8,960 nucleotides of DNA from Pseudomonadota bacterium (GCA_023392205.1 JAEVZN010000434.1:1-8960); one strand, 5' to 3'; shown: positions 1 to 6,502, counted from the stretch's first letter. The notes: a model not told the origin generated them from the letters alone. A program made the numbers and translations.

Positions 1-392
1 GGGCCGAACAGCGCGCCGATGATTCCGAATCCGAACAGCGCGATATAGAGTATCGGCAGCGAATGCAGGACGAAACCGGCGACCGCGATTCCTGCAACGG
101 CGATCTCGACGAATTTCAGCCATTGCGCGACCACCGCCTTGTCGAAGCGATCGGCCACCTCGCCGCCCAGCGCGGAGAGGAAGAAATAGGGGGCGATGAA
201 GATGGCGCCGGCCAGCGTGATCAGGGCTTCCGCATTGGTGGAGCCGGCCATGTCGCCGGTGGCGATGCGGAACAGGATCAGAAAGACGATCGCGTTCTTC
301 AGAAAGTTATCGTTGAACGCCGAGAAAAACTGGCACCAGAAGAGCGGGGCGAATCGCCACGACAGCAGAAGCGGTTTGGATTTGCCGGCCAT
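1..392 (-). CDS. MFS-type transporter, N-terminal part (probable lysophospholipid transporter / acyl-ACP-phospholipid acyltransferase fusion), cut by window edge
   Basis: Reading the minus strand from the ATG at 392 gives 130 codons without a stop to the window edge. The product is strongly hydrophobic. A first membrane segment lies at about residues 15-41 and carries the signature FNDNFLKNA (26-34). A second lies at about 55-76 and is followed by GGEVADRFDK (76-85), which fits the MFS cytoplasmic-loop motif between helices 2 and 3. Further helices lie at about 95-110 and 112-130. The FNDNFLKNA type of N-terminus is known from LplT-like lysophospholipid flippases. In many alphaproteobacteria it begins a long protein that also carries an acyltransferase and an AMP-binding (Aas-type) domain. 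Only the MFS part is visible, so the fusion is inferred. ATG 392 is the only plausible start, because an in-frame stop lies at 402-404. An AGGGG sequence lies 12 nt upstream, inside a small hairpin. The gene lies 134 nt downstream of the 527-1492 gene on the same strand. Confidence 0.8.
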   Translation of the reverse strand, partial: MAGKSKPLLLSWRFAPLFWCQFFSAFNDNFLKNAIVFLILFRIATGDMAGSTNAEALITLAGAIFIAPYFFLSALGGEVADRFDKAVVAQWLKFVEIAVAGIAVAGFVLHSLPILYIALFGFGIIGALFG

Positions 393-399
393 ATCGGTC

Positions 400-413
400 G
401 ATCACCCCTGATC
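400..413 (-). promoter_or_regulatory. Small hairpin with SD-like GGGG in its loop, upstream of the MFS-type gene
   Basis: GATCA (400-404) and TGATC (409-413) form a perfect 5-bp inverted repeat around a 4-nt loop that reads GGGG on the minus strand. It sits 8 nt before the ATG at 392, and AGGGG is the best Shine-Dalgarno-like sequence there, with a long 12-nt spacing. It may be the ribosome binding site, held in a loop. With a stem this short, chance is also possible. Confidence 0.3.
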
Positions 414-504
414 CAGATTATTGCGTCCGCCCGGACTGCACAGACGGGCGATGGCGAGAATGCGGCAGGCGCAACCGCTGGGGATCCATCCGGACGGGCC
501 GATG

Positions 505-526
505 TCGCGCGGCAATGCGCGCGCGA
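505..526 (-). terminator. GC-rich stem-loop directly after the 527-1492 gene
   Basis: TCGCGCG (505-511) and CGCGCGA (520-526) form a perfect 7-bp stem with an 8-nt loop. The stem begins at the base next to the minus-strand stop codon (527-529). No T-run follows in the minus-strand direction, so it is not a classic intrinsic terminator. It could stabilise the mRNA end or slow transcription before the downstream MFS-type gene. The rest of the 393-526 gap shows nothing recognisable. Confidence 0.35.
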
Positions 527-1492
527 TCACACCGTGCGGGCGAGAACCGTCGGCTGCTTGGTGCAGTCCTCATCCACGCCATTATGCAGCTTGTACTGGC
601 TGAAGCCGACATGACTGGCGGGCGAGCCGGAGACCACGACCAGATAGGCGAATTCGGTCCGATGCCGCGTGGCGTCGCTGAAGACCTCGTCATATTCCGC
701 CCAGCCCCAGATCAGGAGCTTGCCCTGCAGGTCGCGGACCTGCCGCAGCATGGCCGGTTCGAGACTGATGATGGGGGACAAGGCGGTGGCGCGCGGGCCG
801 ACGATCAGCGGCTTGTAGGCATCGTAGGAGAGGATGCGGTTTCCGAGTTCGTCGAAATCCGCAAAATCGAAATCGGCCGGGACCGCCCGCTCGAAATATT
901 TCCAGTTCACATGGCCGCGGCCGTTGCGGGTCGGCGTCGTGCCGGTGTTTTCCCAGATCGGCTGGATGGTGCAGGTCTGGATCTCGTCGTTGAGCGGATT
1001 CTTGGTCATGGCGACCTGGAATTCGCGCAGCGAGACATAGGCGCGCTGGGCCGAGACCAGCCCTTCATTGATGAGGGCCGACATCTTCTCGGTGGAGGCG
1101 ACAGCGCGGAGCATCCAGAGGCCCTGGAAAATGGTCGCCAGCAGAAGAAACAGAATAACGCAGATCAACACCGCGTCAGCCACCCGAACATCGCAGAAGA
1201 AGCGCTGCATCCAGCTTGTTCTGGCTGGCGCGGCGTCGTTGTTCTGGGCCTGCCAGAGCAGCGTATCGAGCCCCTGCCGCGTCGCCACGGCCGGCTGCAG
1301 CATCGCCTCGGCCCCGCGACCGAGGACCGCGCCACCCTGGTAATGGATCGGCAGCCGCTGCATCGCCGCGGGCGGCGCCGCCGATTCTACCGGCGCGTAA
1401 CTCGCGCAGACGCCTGCCAAAATTCCGACTGAGCCGGCGACGGCCGCAAGCGCGACCAGTGCCGAAATAAGGAATGCACTGATAGTCTTCAT
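527..1492 (-). CDS. Hypothetical membrane-anchored protein with two predicted helices
   Basis: The product has 321 residues. An N-terminal hydrophobic segment lies at about 5-30 (signal anchor or signal peptide). A second, stronger membrane helix lies at about 104-128. Between them is a segment rich in Ala and Gln. After the second helix comes a soluble domain of about 190 residues with blocks SAQRAYVSL (147-155), IQPIWENTGTTPTRN (176-190), GWAEYDEVF (263-271) and HNGVDEDC (303-310). The order of a short helix, then QRAYV, then a W-N-G-TPT block and a Y-D-F strand resembles a group of uncharacterised membrane-tethered proteins common in Bradyrhizobium and relatives. I recognise the style but no function. 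The beta-like C-terminal domain may be periplasmic or cytoplasmic. The start is the first ATG of the frame and precedes a good hydrophobic N-terminus, but no clear Shine-Dalgarno sequence lies before it. The gene is divergent from the EamA gene. Confidence 0.75.
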   Translation of the reverse strand: MKTISAFLISALVALAAVAGSVGILAGVCASYAPVESAAPPAAMQRLPIHYQGGAVLGRGAEAMLQPAVATRQGLDTLLWQAQNNDAAPARTSWMQRFFCDVRVADAVLICVILFLLLATIFQGLWMLRAVASTEKMSALINEGLVSAQRAYVSLREFQVAMTKNPLNDEIQTCTIQPIWENTGTTPTRNGRGHVNWKYFERAVPADFDFADFDELGNRILSYDAYKPLIVGPRATALSPIISLEPAMLRQVRDLQGKLLIWGWAEYDEVFSDATRHRTEFAYLVVVSGSPASHVGFSQYKLHNGVDEDCTKQPTVLARTV

Positions 1493-1622
1493 CGCAAAAA
1501 GGAAACCCGACGGTGCCGCTGATCCGTACTCGCGCCGCAGGGCCCCCGCGACGCGGTGACGTTAGAGAGCGGGCCCGGATCAGTCAAACCGGGCGCGCTT
1601 GGCCACGGCATCCGGAAGGTCT

Positions 1623-1658
1623 ATGCAGCCTGTCCCGCCGCCGGACGCACCGATGTGA
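1623..1658 (+). other. Possible 11-codon leader ORF overlapping the permease start
   Basis: A GGAAGG sequence (1614-1619) lies 3 nt before ATG 1623. The frame encodes MQPVPPPDAPM and ends at TGA 1656-1658, overlapping the GTG (1655-1657) chosen as the permease start. The layout would allow translational coupling, and the run of prolines would slow ribosomes. It is an inference from a very short ORF, which may exist by chance. Confidence 0.2.
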
Positions 1659-2551
1659 CACCCTCCCCGCCACGGCCGCCCCTGCAGGCGACGACCATCG
1701 GCATTCTGTGCGGAGTAGGCGCCGCGTGCTGCTGGGCCGCCGGATTTGTGGCGGCAAAACACGGGATTTCCCAAGGACTTGCGCCCGCGGACCTGGCCTT
1801 CCACCGGTTCGTCTGGTCGGGCCTGATCCTGATCCCGGTTATGGTCAAGGCCGGGTTTTCCGACCTTGGCGGCATCGGCTGGGGCCGCGGCCTGATCGTC
1901 CTAACGTTGGCCGGCCCCCTGCAAGCCATTGTCAGCTATACCGGATTCACGCTCGCCCCGCTCGGCCATGGCGCCGTGATTCATCCGGCCAGCGCCGCGC
2001 TGGGCGGCTTCATCCTGGCCTGGCTCATCCTCGGAGAAAGGCTGAACCTCGGCCGCGTACTCGGCCTGAGCGCCATCGTCGCGGGATTGCTCGTGCTGGC
2101 GGGCGAAGCGGTGACCACGCTCGGCACCCATGCACTCGGCGGCGACGCTTTGTTCGCCATTGCCGGTCTGATGTGGGCGGTGTTCACCACCTGCCTGCGC
2201 GGCTGGCGCACCAGCGGCATCATGGCCGCGCGGGTGGTCGGCGTGCTCTCGCTTTTGATCTATGCCCCGCTGCACGCGATGCTGTTCGGCTTCGAGCGCA
2301 TGATCGTTGTGGGCTGGACCGAGAACCTGTTGCAGATGGCGGTGCAGGGCATCTTCGCCGGATTGCTCGCCATCTATCTGTTCGGCCGCGCGGTGACGGC
2401 ACTCGGCGCCGGCCGCGCCTCGACCTTCCCGACCCTCGTCCCGGCCTGCACCATGCTGATCGGCTTTCTGGCGCTGGGCGAAGTGCCGACGCTCGTTCAG
2501 CTCACCGGCCTTGCCATCGTGGCGCTGGGATTCCGGTTCGCGTTGCGGTGA
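1655..2551 (+). CDS. DMT superfamily (EamA-type) permease
   Basis: The product is 298 residues from the chosen GTG, the normal size for a two-repeat EamA (drug/metabolite transporter) protein with about ten helices. The first EamA repeat spans about residues 13-150 and ends near LAWLILGERLNLGRVLG (121-137), the typical LGE block after a helix. The second spans about 163-297 and has the matching block FLALGEVPTL (271-280). Such inner-membrane proteins export or import small metabolites, and the substrate cannot be read from sequence. An in-frame GTG at 1556 would add 33 mostly polar residues. I prefer 1655 because the protein then starts just before the first helix and has a GGA nine nt upstream (1643-1645). 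The chosen start overlaps the end of a tiny out-of-frame ORF (1623-1658). The gene stands alone; a palindromic repeat follows it at 2581. Confidence 0.85.
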   Translation: MTPSPPRPPLQATTIGILCGVGAACCWAAGFVAAKHGISQGLAPADLAFHRFVWSGLILIPVMVKAGFSDLGGIGWGRGLIVLTLAGPLQAIVSYTGFTLAPLGHGAVIHPASAALGGFILAWLILGERLNLGRVLGLSAIVAGLLVLAGEAVTTLGTHALGGDALFAIAGLMWAVFTTCLRGWRTSGIMAARVVGVLSLLIYAPLHAMLFGFERMIVVGWTENLLQMAVQGIFAGLLAIYLFGRAVTALGAGRASTFPTLVPACTMLIGFLALGEVPTLVQLTGLAIVALGFRFALR

Positions 2552-2580
2552 AGTGGTGCGATGCGGCGACTCGCAACTTG

Positions 2581-2612
2581 GTAGGGCGCATTAAGCGTCA
2601 GCGCATCGCGCC
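2581..2612 (-). repeat. Palindromic intergenic repeat, copy 1 (inverted orientation)
   Basis: On the plus strand this begins GTAGGGCGCATTAAGCG and closes with GCGCC (2608-2612), which pairs with GGCGC (2585-2589). The inner GCG/CGC (2595-2597 with 2602-2604) makes a second short stem around TCAG. Its reverse complement matches copy 2 over most of its length. It lies 30 nt after the permease stop and 140 nt before the nuclease start. The rest of this gap (2613-2752) is relatively AT-rich, and I recognise nothing in it. Confidence 0.7.
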
Positions 2613-2752
2613 TTTCGGTCTCGGATCGAAACTGCGGACAACCTCTAGCCACACCGACTTGGAACCAAAGCAAAGTTGCAATACCCTCTTCGCACTTTGA
2701 CCAAAAAGATCGTTCCGGCCGATGTGCTGTTCGCAATCCCGATCGAGATACT

Positions 2753-3328
2753 ATGTTCAGATTCTTATTGAATGCGTTATTCAGAGACCTGACGCGGCCA
2801 ACCTTCCGCGGCTACAATCGAACTTCAGGCACCATCACGAAAAAAAAGCAAGCGTTGGCGGAAGCGACAATTAGAGAGCTCATAGGAAGCTTACCGTGCG
2901 CCAAGGTTGTCCACGTGATCGATGGCGACACAGTGATCGTCTCCAAGGGTTGGAGACAAATAGCGATACGACTGGACTCAATAGATTGTCCGGAAGACGG
3001 CCAGAATTGGGGGAACATTGCCGGATATGGACTTGTAAAGCTCGTCGGCGGCCGAAAGGTACAGATCGAAGAACACGGCACTGATACCCACGGAAGAACA
3101 CTTGCGACTCTGTATGTTTGGCACGCCGACAAAAAGGTGTGGGTGAACGTGAACGAGAGGATGGTCACCCTTGGGCACGCATGGGTCATGCGCAGATTCT
3201 ACGATCACCTCCCACGAGACCGACAGGAAAAGTTGAACCGATTAGAGCGCTGGGCGCGATCAAAAAATGTGGGCCTGTGGCGCACACAGAATCCAACCCC
3301 TCCATGGCTGTGGAGGAAAGGTTGCTAG
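2753..3328 (+). CDS. Thermonuclease family protein (staphylococcal nuclease-like, SNc fold)
   Basis: The product has 191 residues. The SNase domain spans about 49-177. HVIDGDTVIV (54-63) holds the metal-binding Asp59; IRLDSIDCPE (72-81) holds Arg73, Asp78 and Glu81; HGRTLATLYV (113-122) holds Arg115. These correspond to Asp21, Arg35, Asp40, Glu43 and Arg87 of staphylococcal nuclease, so the full catalytic set is present and Ca-dependent phosphodiester cleavage of DNA or RNA is expected. The C-terminal helix and NVGLW (172-176) are also family features. The N-terminus (MFRFLLNALFRDL) is short and amphipathic rather than a clear cleavable signal, so location is uncertain. The start has only a weak GAGA (2745-2748) before it. 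Base composition is unlike the neighbours: 122 of 240 bases are G or C over 2761-3000 (51%). It is bounded by inverted copies of a palindromic repeat, which hints at insertion or transfer. Confidence 0.88.
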   Translation: MFRFLLNALFRDLTRPTFRGYNRTSGTITKKKQALAEATIRELIGSLPCAKVVHVIDGDTVIVSKGWRQIAIRLDSIDCPEDGQNWGNIAGYGLVKLVGGRKVQIEEHGTDTHGRTLATLYVWHADKKVWVNVNERMVTLGHAWVMRRFYDHLPRDRQEKLNRLERWARSKNVGLWRTQNPTPPWLWRKGC

Positions 3329-3331
3329 GAT

Positions 3332-3362
3332 GCGCAATGCGCTTCGCTTATTGCGCCCTACG
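3332..3362 (+). repeat. Palindromic intergenic repeat, copy 2
   Basis: GCGCAAT (3332-3338) pairs perfectly with ATTGCGC (3350-3356), and the inner GC/GC around TTC extends the hairpin. The 18-mer at 3345-3362 (CGCTTATTGCGCCCTACG) is identical to copy 3 at 3757-3774. The element starts 4 nt after the nuclease stop and lies between the convergent nuclease and MliC genes, so it could also serve as a transcript-end hairpin. Confidence 0.85.
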
Positions 3363-3382
3363 GTACGCGTTATGCCGCGTCC

Positions 3383-3715
3383 TCACACCGCCTTGCACAT
3401 CACCGCCTTGCGCTTGGGCCGCTTGAGTGTCGCCTGCTGGCCCTTGATCCAGAACGACAGACCGCTCTTGGCATAGCGCGCGCCGGAGCCGGACAGGCGT
3501 TGCGGCAGCGACAGGCCCTTGCCGTCCACCTGGATATGCATGCGGCGTTCCTTGTTGAAGAACGCCGCGCCGACCGGCGTGCCGTCGTCGCATTGGTAGC
3601 TGACGAAGATCTGCGCGGAGGCGGGTGCGCTTGTGGAAAGCGCACCGATGCCGGACACGAGGATGCCGAGTGCTGCGGCGGCGACGACCGTGAACAGCGG
3701 TTGCAATCTTGTCAT
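3383..3715 (-). CDS. MliC-family (c-type lysozyme inhibitor) secreted protein
   Basis: From ATG 3715 the product has 110 residues. Residues 1-34 form a signal peptide (Arg3, hydrophobic core about 8-26, PASA before the probable cut after Ala34). The mature part is one small beta domain: VSYQCDDGTPV (38-48), FNKERRMHIQVDGK, the conserved block SGSGARYA, FWIKGQQATL, and the terminal VMCKAV. Cys42 and Cys107 are placed for the disulfide of the MliC/PliC fold. Family members bind host c-type lysozyme, often through the serine of the SGxxY-type block and a lysine in the KG strand, and protect peptidoglycan. No lipobox cysteine follows the signal, so a free periplasmic form (PliC-like) is more likely than a lipoprotein. 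I chose ATG 3715 over the one at 3748 because the latter adds 11 polar residues before the signal and lies inside repeat copy 3; a GGA lies 9 nt upstream of ATG 3715. It is convergent with the nuclease gene. Confidence 0.85.
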   Translation of the reverse strand: MTRLQPLFTVVAAAALGILVSGIGALSTSAPASAQIFVSYQCDDGTPVGAAFFNKERRMHIQVDGKGLSLPQRLSGSGARYAKSGLSFWIKGQQATLKRPKRKAVMCKAV

Positions 3716-3741
3716 CTCATCTGTTCCGTTTTGAGATATGC

Positions 3742-3774
3742 GGCGCAACGTGCTTGCGCTTATTGCGCCCTACG
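3742..3774 (+). repeat. Palindromic intergenic repeat, copy 3
   Basis: GGCGCAA (3742-3748) pairs perfectly with TTGCGCC (3763-3769). The downstream 18-mer (3757-3774) is identical to copy 2 and in the same orientation. It fills most of the 69-nt gap between the aminotransferase stop and the MliC start, so copies 2 and 3 flank the MliC gene as direct repeats. It would lie in the MliC leader if both minus-strand genes shared a transcript. Confidence 0.85.
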
Positions 3775-3784
3775 ATCTCACGCC

Positions 3785-4966
3785 CTAAGCCGCTTTTCGT
3801 TCGGAGAGAAAATCGCCCATCCGCTGTAAGGCTTTCTGAATATTTTCGGTCGAATTGGCATAGCTCAGCCGCACATAGCCCTCGCCGAGAATGCCGAAAT
3901 CCGGCCCGCCGATGATGGCAACGCCCGCCTCTTCCAGAAGCTGCGAGGCCAATGCCTTCGCCTGCCAGCCGGTCTCCTTGATATTCGGAAACGCATAGAA
4001 GGCACCCTTGGGCACGATGCAGCTCACACCCGGCAGCGCATTCAGCCCGTCGACCACGACCTTTCGGCGGCGGTCGAACTCGGCCACCATGCGCGCCACC
4101 TCGTCCTGCGGACCCTGCAGGGCGGCCAGCCCCGCAAATTGCGTCGGCGCATTCACGCAGGAATACAGATTGACCGCGAGCTTGCGCGCATAATCGTAGA
4201 GCTTGCCCGGCCACACCGCGTAACCGAGCCGCCAGCCGGTCATCGCATAGGTTTTCGACCATCCGTTGAGCAGGATCAGCCGGTCGCGCAGCGACGGATA
4301 GCCGAGCAGGCAGACATGCCGCTCGCCGTCATAGGTCATGCGGTCGTAGATTTCGTCGGACATGATCGCGACATCGGGAAAGCGCTCAAGCCCTGCGACC
4401 AGCTTGTCGACCTCGGCCTTCGGCGTCACGCCGCCGGTCGGGTTGGCTGGCGAATTGACAATGAGAAGCCGCGTGTTGGGCGTGATGAGGCTCAGCGTTT
4501 CTTCGGCCGAGAACGCAAAGCCGTTATCCTCGCGGATCGGCACCGGTACCGGCCTGGCGCCGGTGAACTCGATCATCGAGCGATAGATCGGAAAGCCGGG
4601 ATCGGGATAGAGAATATCCACGCCCGGTTCGCCGAACATCATGATCGCCATATACATGGTCGGCTTGCCGCCGGGCATGATCATGACATGATCGGGCGAT
4701 ACCTCGACATCGTAACGGCCATGCAGATCGGCGGCGACCGCCTCGCGCAATTGGGGAATGCCCGTCGCCGGCGTGTAGCCGTGATGGCCGTCCCGCATCG
4801 CCTTGATCGCCGCCTCGACAATGAAATCGGGCGTGCGGAAATCCGGCTGGCCGATGCCGAGATTGATGACGTCGCGGCCCTGCGCGATGAGCGCATTGGC
4901 GCGCGCCAGCACGGCAAAGGCATTTTCTTCGCCAATGCGGTCGAAGGCTTGGACGGTGCGGAGCAT
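3785..4966 (-). CDS. Pyridoxal phosphate-dependent aminotransferase, class I/II (AspC-like)
   Basis: The product has 393 residues, the usual size for a fold-type I aminotransferase. The N-terminal substrate loop is INLGIGQPDF (34-43). Next come HGYTPATGIPQLREA (62-76), the cofactor phosphate-site region PGGKPTMY (98-105), NSPANPTGG (171-179) with Asn175, SDEIYD (203-208) with Asp204 and Tyr207, and NGWSKTYAMTGWRLGY (234-249) with the Schiff-base Lys238. YVRLSYA (364-370) supplies Arg366, the expected ligand of the substrate carboxylate. The set is complete, so an active enzyme is expected. The amino acid substrate is not fixed by these motifs: aspartate, alanine, aromatic and N-succinyldiaminopimelate enzymes all share them. 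The site loop reads GGKPTMY where many relatives have GGSQALY. An AGGA (4974-4977) lies 7 nt before the ATG, supporting the start. It is divergent from the CNNM gene. Confidence 0.93.
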   Translation of the reverse strand: MLRTVQAFDRIGEENAFAVLARANALIAQGRDVINLGIGQPDFRTPDFIVEAAIKAMRDGHHGYTPATGIPQLREAVAADLHGRYDVEVSPDHVMIMPGGKPTMYMAIMMFGEPGVDILYPDPGFPIYRSMIEFTGARPVPVPIREDNGFAFSAEETLSLITPNTRLLIVNSPANPTGGVTPKAEVDKLVAGLERFPDVAIMSDEIYDRMTYDGERHVCLLGYPSLRDRLILLNGWSKTYAMTGWRLGYAVWPGKLYDYARKLAVNLYSCVNAPTQFAGLAALQGPQDEVARMVAEFDRRRKVVVDGLNALPGVSCIVPKGAFYAFPNIKETGWQAKALASQLLEEAGVAIIGGPDFGILGEGYVRLSYANSTENIQKALQRMGDFLSERKAA

Positions 4967-5033
4967 GGGGAAATCCTGTGCGGGAGTCAGTCAAAGGCTA
5001 GCGTATCGGTCATGCGCGGGAAATGGCGACAAG

Positions 5034-5052
5034 CGGGCGGGCCACCCGCCCG
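5034..5052. promoter_or_regulatory. Perfect GC hairpin in the divergent upstream region
   Basis: CGGGCGGG (5034-5041) and CCCGCCCG (5045-5052) form a perfect 8-bp stem with a CCA loop. It lies 67 nt upstream of the aminotransferase start and 82 nt upstream of the CNNM start. It could be an operator or a leader hairpin for one of the two transcripts. A second small palindrome, GGAATAATTCC (5076-5086), lies nearby. No clear -35/-10 pair was found in 4967-5134. Confidence 0.35.
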
Positions 5053-5134
5053 GCAATCCCGCTCTGCCATCCGGAGGAATAATTCCCGCCTGGCCGTTGC
5101 GGCGGTGCGGAGGCCATGCCAAATATGCGTCATT

Positions 5135-6436
5135 ATGACAGTCTGGCTGGAAATCGCCATTGTCGCCGGGCTGATCCTGCTCAACGGCTTTTTCGCGATG
5201 GCGGAGCTGGCGATCGTGTCCTCGCGGCGCATTCGCCTGCAACAATTGGCCGAAGCGGGAAACAGCGGCGCCGCGCGCGCATTGCTGCTGGCCGAAAATC
5301 CTGGCCGCTTCCTGTCCGGCGTGCAGGTCGGCATCACGCTCATCGGCATTCTCTCCGGCGCCTATGGCGGCGCCACACTGGGCGCCCGGCTGGGCGAGGT
5401 TTTGAATCAATATCCTCTCTTTGCACCGCGCGGCACTGAGGTCGCCTTCATCGCCGTGGTGATTGCCATCACCGCCCTGTCGGTGGTGATCGGCGAATTG
5501 GTCCCCAAGCGCATCGCGTTGCTGCGCCCCGAACGCATCGCCTCCATCGTGGCGGGTCCGTTGCAGGTGCTGGTGACGATCGCGCGACCCCTGGTCTGGC
5601 TGCTTGAAAATTCGACCGCTTTGCTGCTGCGACTCTTGCGCATCCCGGACAAGCCGGCCGGCAATGTCACCGAGGAGGAGGTGCGAATCGCGATTGCGGA
5701 AGGCACCGAGGCCGGCGTGATCGACGAGGTCGAGGAGGAGATGATTCACGGCGTGCTGGCGCTGGCGGATTCATCGGTGGCCTCGATCATGGTGCCGCGG
5801 CCGGATGTGTACTGGATCGATCTCGCCGACGAGAAGCAGGCCATCCAGCGCGAGATTGCCGATTGCCCGTATTCCCGCATTGTCGTGGTGCGCGAGGGCG
5901 ATCTCGGCCGTCCGCTCGGCGTATTGCAGAAGAAGGATCTGGTGGCCCCGCTGATGACGGGCGGCGAGATCGATGTCGAGGCGCATGTCATCCAGCCGCC
6001 TTTCGTGCCGGAAACCATGCCGGTGCTGCGGCTGCTCGAAACCTTCAAATCGACGCCGGTGCATATCGCTTTCATCGTCGACGAATATGGCGACTTCCAC
6101 GGCATCGCCACGCTGAACGATATTCTCGAAGGCATTGCCGGCGATCTCGGCGAGGAACATGGGCAGCCGACCGAGGATATCGTCCGGCGGCCGGACGGAT
6201 CGTGGCTGGTCGACGGCCGCGCACCGGTCACGCTGCTGGTGGACAAACTGAAGCTGCCGGAGGTAGAGGGCGAATTCCATACTGCGGCCGGCTTCGCACT
6301 GGAGCATCTGGCGCATATTCCGGCCGAGGCGGAGACCTTCGAAATTCCCGGCTGGCGCATCGAGGTGCTGGACATGGACGGCAAGCGCATCGACAAATTG
6401 CTGTTCGCGCCGGTGCATCCGACGGCCGACGGCTAG
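5135..6436 (+). CDS. Hemolysin-family protein: CNNM (DUF21) membrane domain, CBS pair and CorC/HlyC domain
   Basis: From ATG 5135 the product has 433 residues. The CNNM/DUF21 membrane domain covers about 1-200: helix 1 with LLNGFFAMAE (15-24), a helix region with FLSGVQVGITLIGILSGAYGG (59-79), another at about 102-120, and GELVPKRIAL (120-129) before the last helices. Two CBS motifs follow at about 215-272 (beginning IMVPRPDVYWI) and 280-338 (AFIVDEYGDFHGIATLNDILE). The CorC/HlyC-type domain is at about 348-428. This order is that of inner-membrane proteins linked to Mg or Co efflux (CorC, MpfA, CNNM). The old name hemolysin is historical, and no haemolytic role follows from it. The CBS pair probably senses nucleotide or Mg-ATP. 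The start is the only in-frame ATG before helix 1. The nearest strong SD (GGAGG, 5109-5113) is 21 nt away and better placed for out-of-frame ATGs. Confidence 0.92.
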   Translation: MTVWLEIAIVAGLILLNGFFAMAELAIVSSRRIRLQQLAEAGNSGAARALLLAENPGRFLSGVQVGITLIGILSGAYGGATLGARLGEVLNQYPLFAPRGTEVAFIAVVIAITALSVVIGELVPKRIALLRPERIASIVAGPLQVLVTIARPLVWLLENSTALLLRLLRIPDKPAGNVTEEEVRIAIAEGTEAGVIDEVEEEMIHGVLALADSSVASIMVPRPDVYWIDLADEKQAIQREIADCPYSRIVVVREGDLGRPLGVLQKKDLVAPLMTGGEIDVEAHVIQPPFVPETMPVLRLLETFKSTPVHIAFIVDEYGDFHGIATLNDILEGIAGDLGEEHGQPTEDIVRRPDGSWLVDGRAPVTLLVDKLKLPEVEGEFHTAAGFALEHLAHIPAEAETFEIPGWRIEVLDMDGKRIDKLLFAPVHPTADG

Positions 6437-6502
6437 GAACAAGCGGCGGCGCGATCCGTTGTCTTCTGTTTGGCCTTCATGAAAGGATCATGAGCGCAAG
6501 AC

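Noticed and set aside
515..1432. Open frame of 305 codons on the plus strand
   Set aside because: It mirrors the 527-1492 minus-strand gene. Its product has no membrane segments or family motifs and looks like antisense translation.
527..1492. The membrane-anchored protein as a phage or secretion component
   Set aside because: Two helices and a beta-like domain are too little to assign it, and no neighbouring phage or secretion genes support the idea.
1513..2700. Open frame of 395 codons on the plus strand over the permease
   Set aside because: The product is Arg/Pro/His-rich in a +1 frame relative to the EamA gene, which has correct helices and LGE blocks.
2697..2725. TTGACC hexamer as a -35 box for the nuclease gene
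   Set aside because: No acceptable -10 hexamer lies 16-18 nt downstream, so the match is probably chance in this AT-richer stretch.
4139..5134. Upstream extension of the CNNM frame giving a 765-residue protein
   Set aside because: The extension is antisense to the aminotransferase gene and has no domain features. The family N-terminus begins at 5135.
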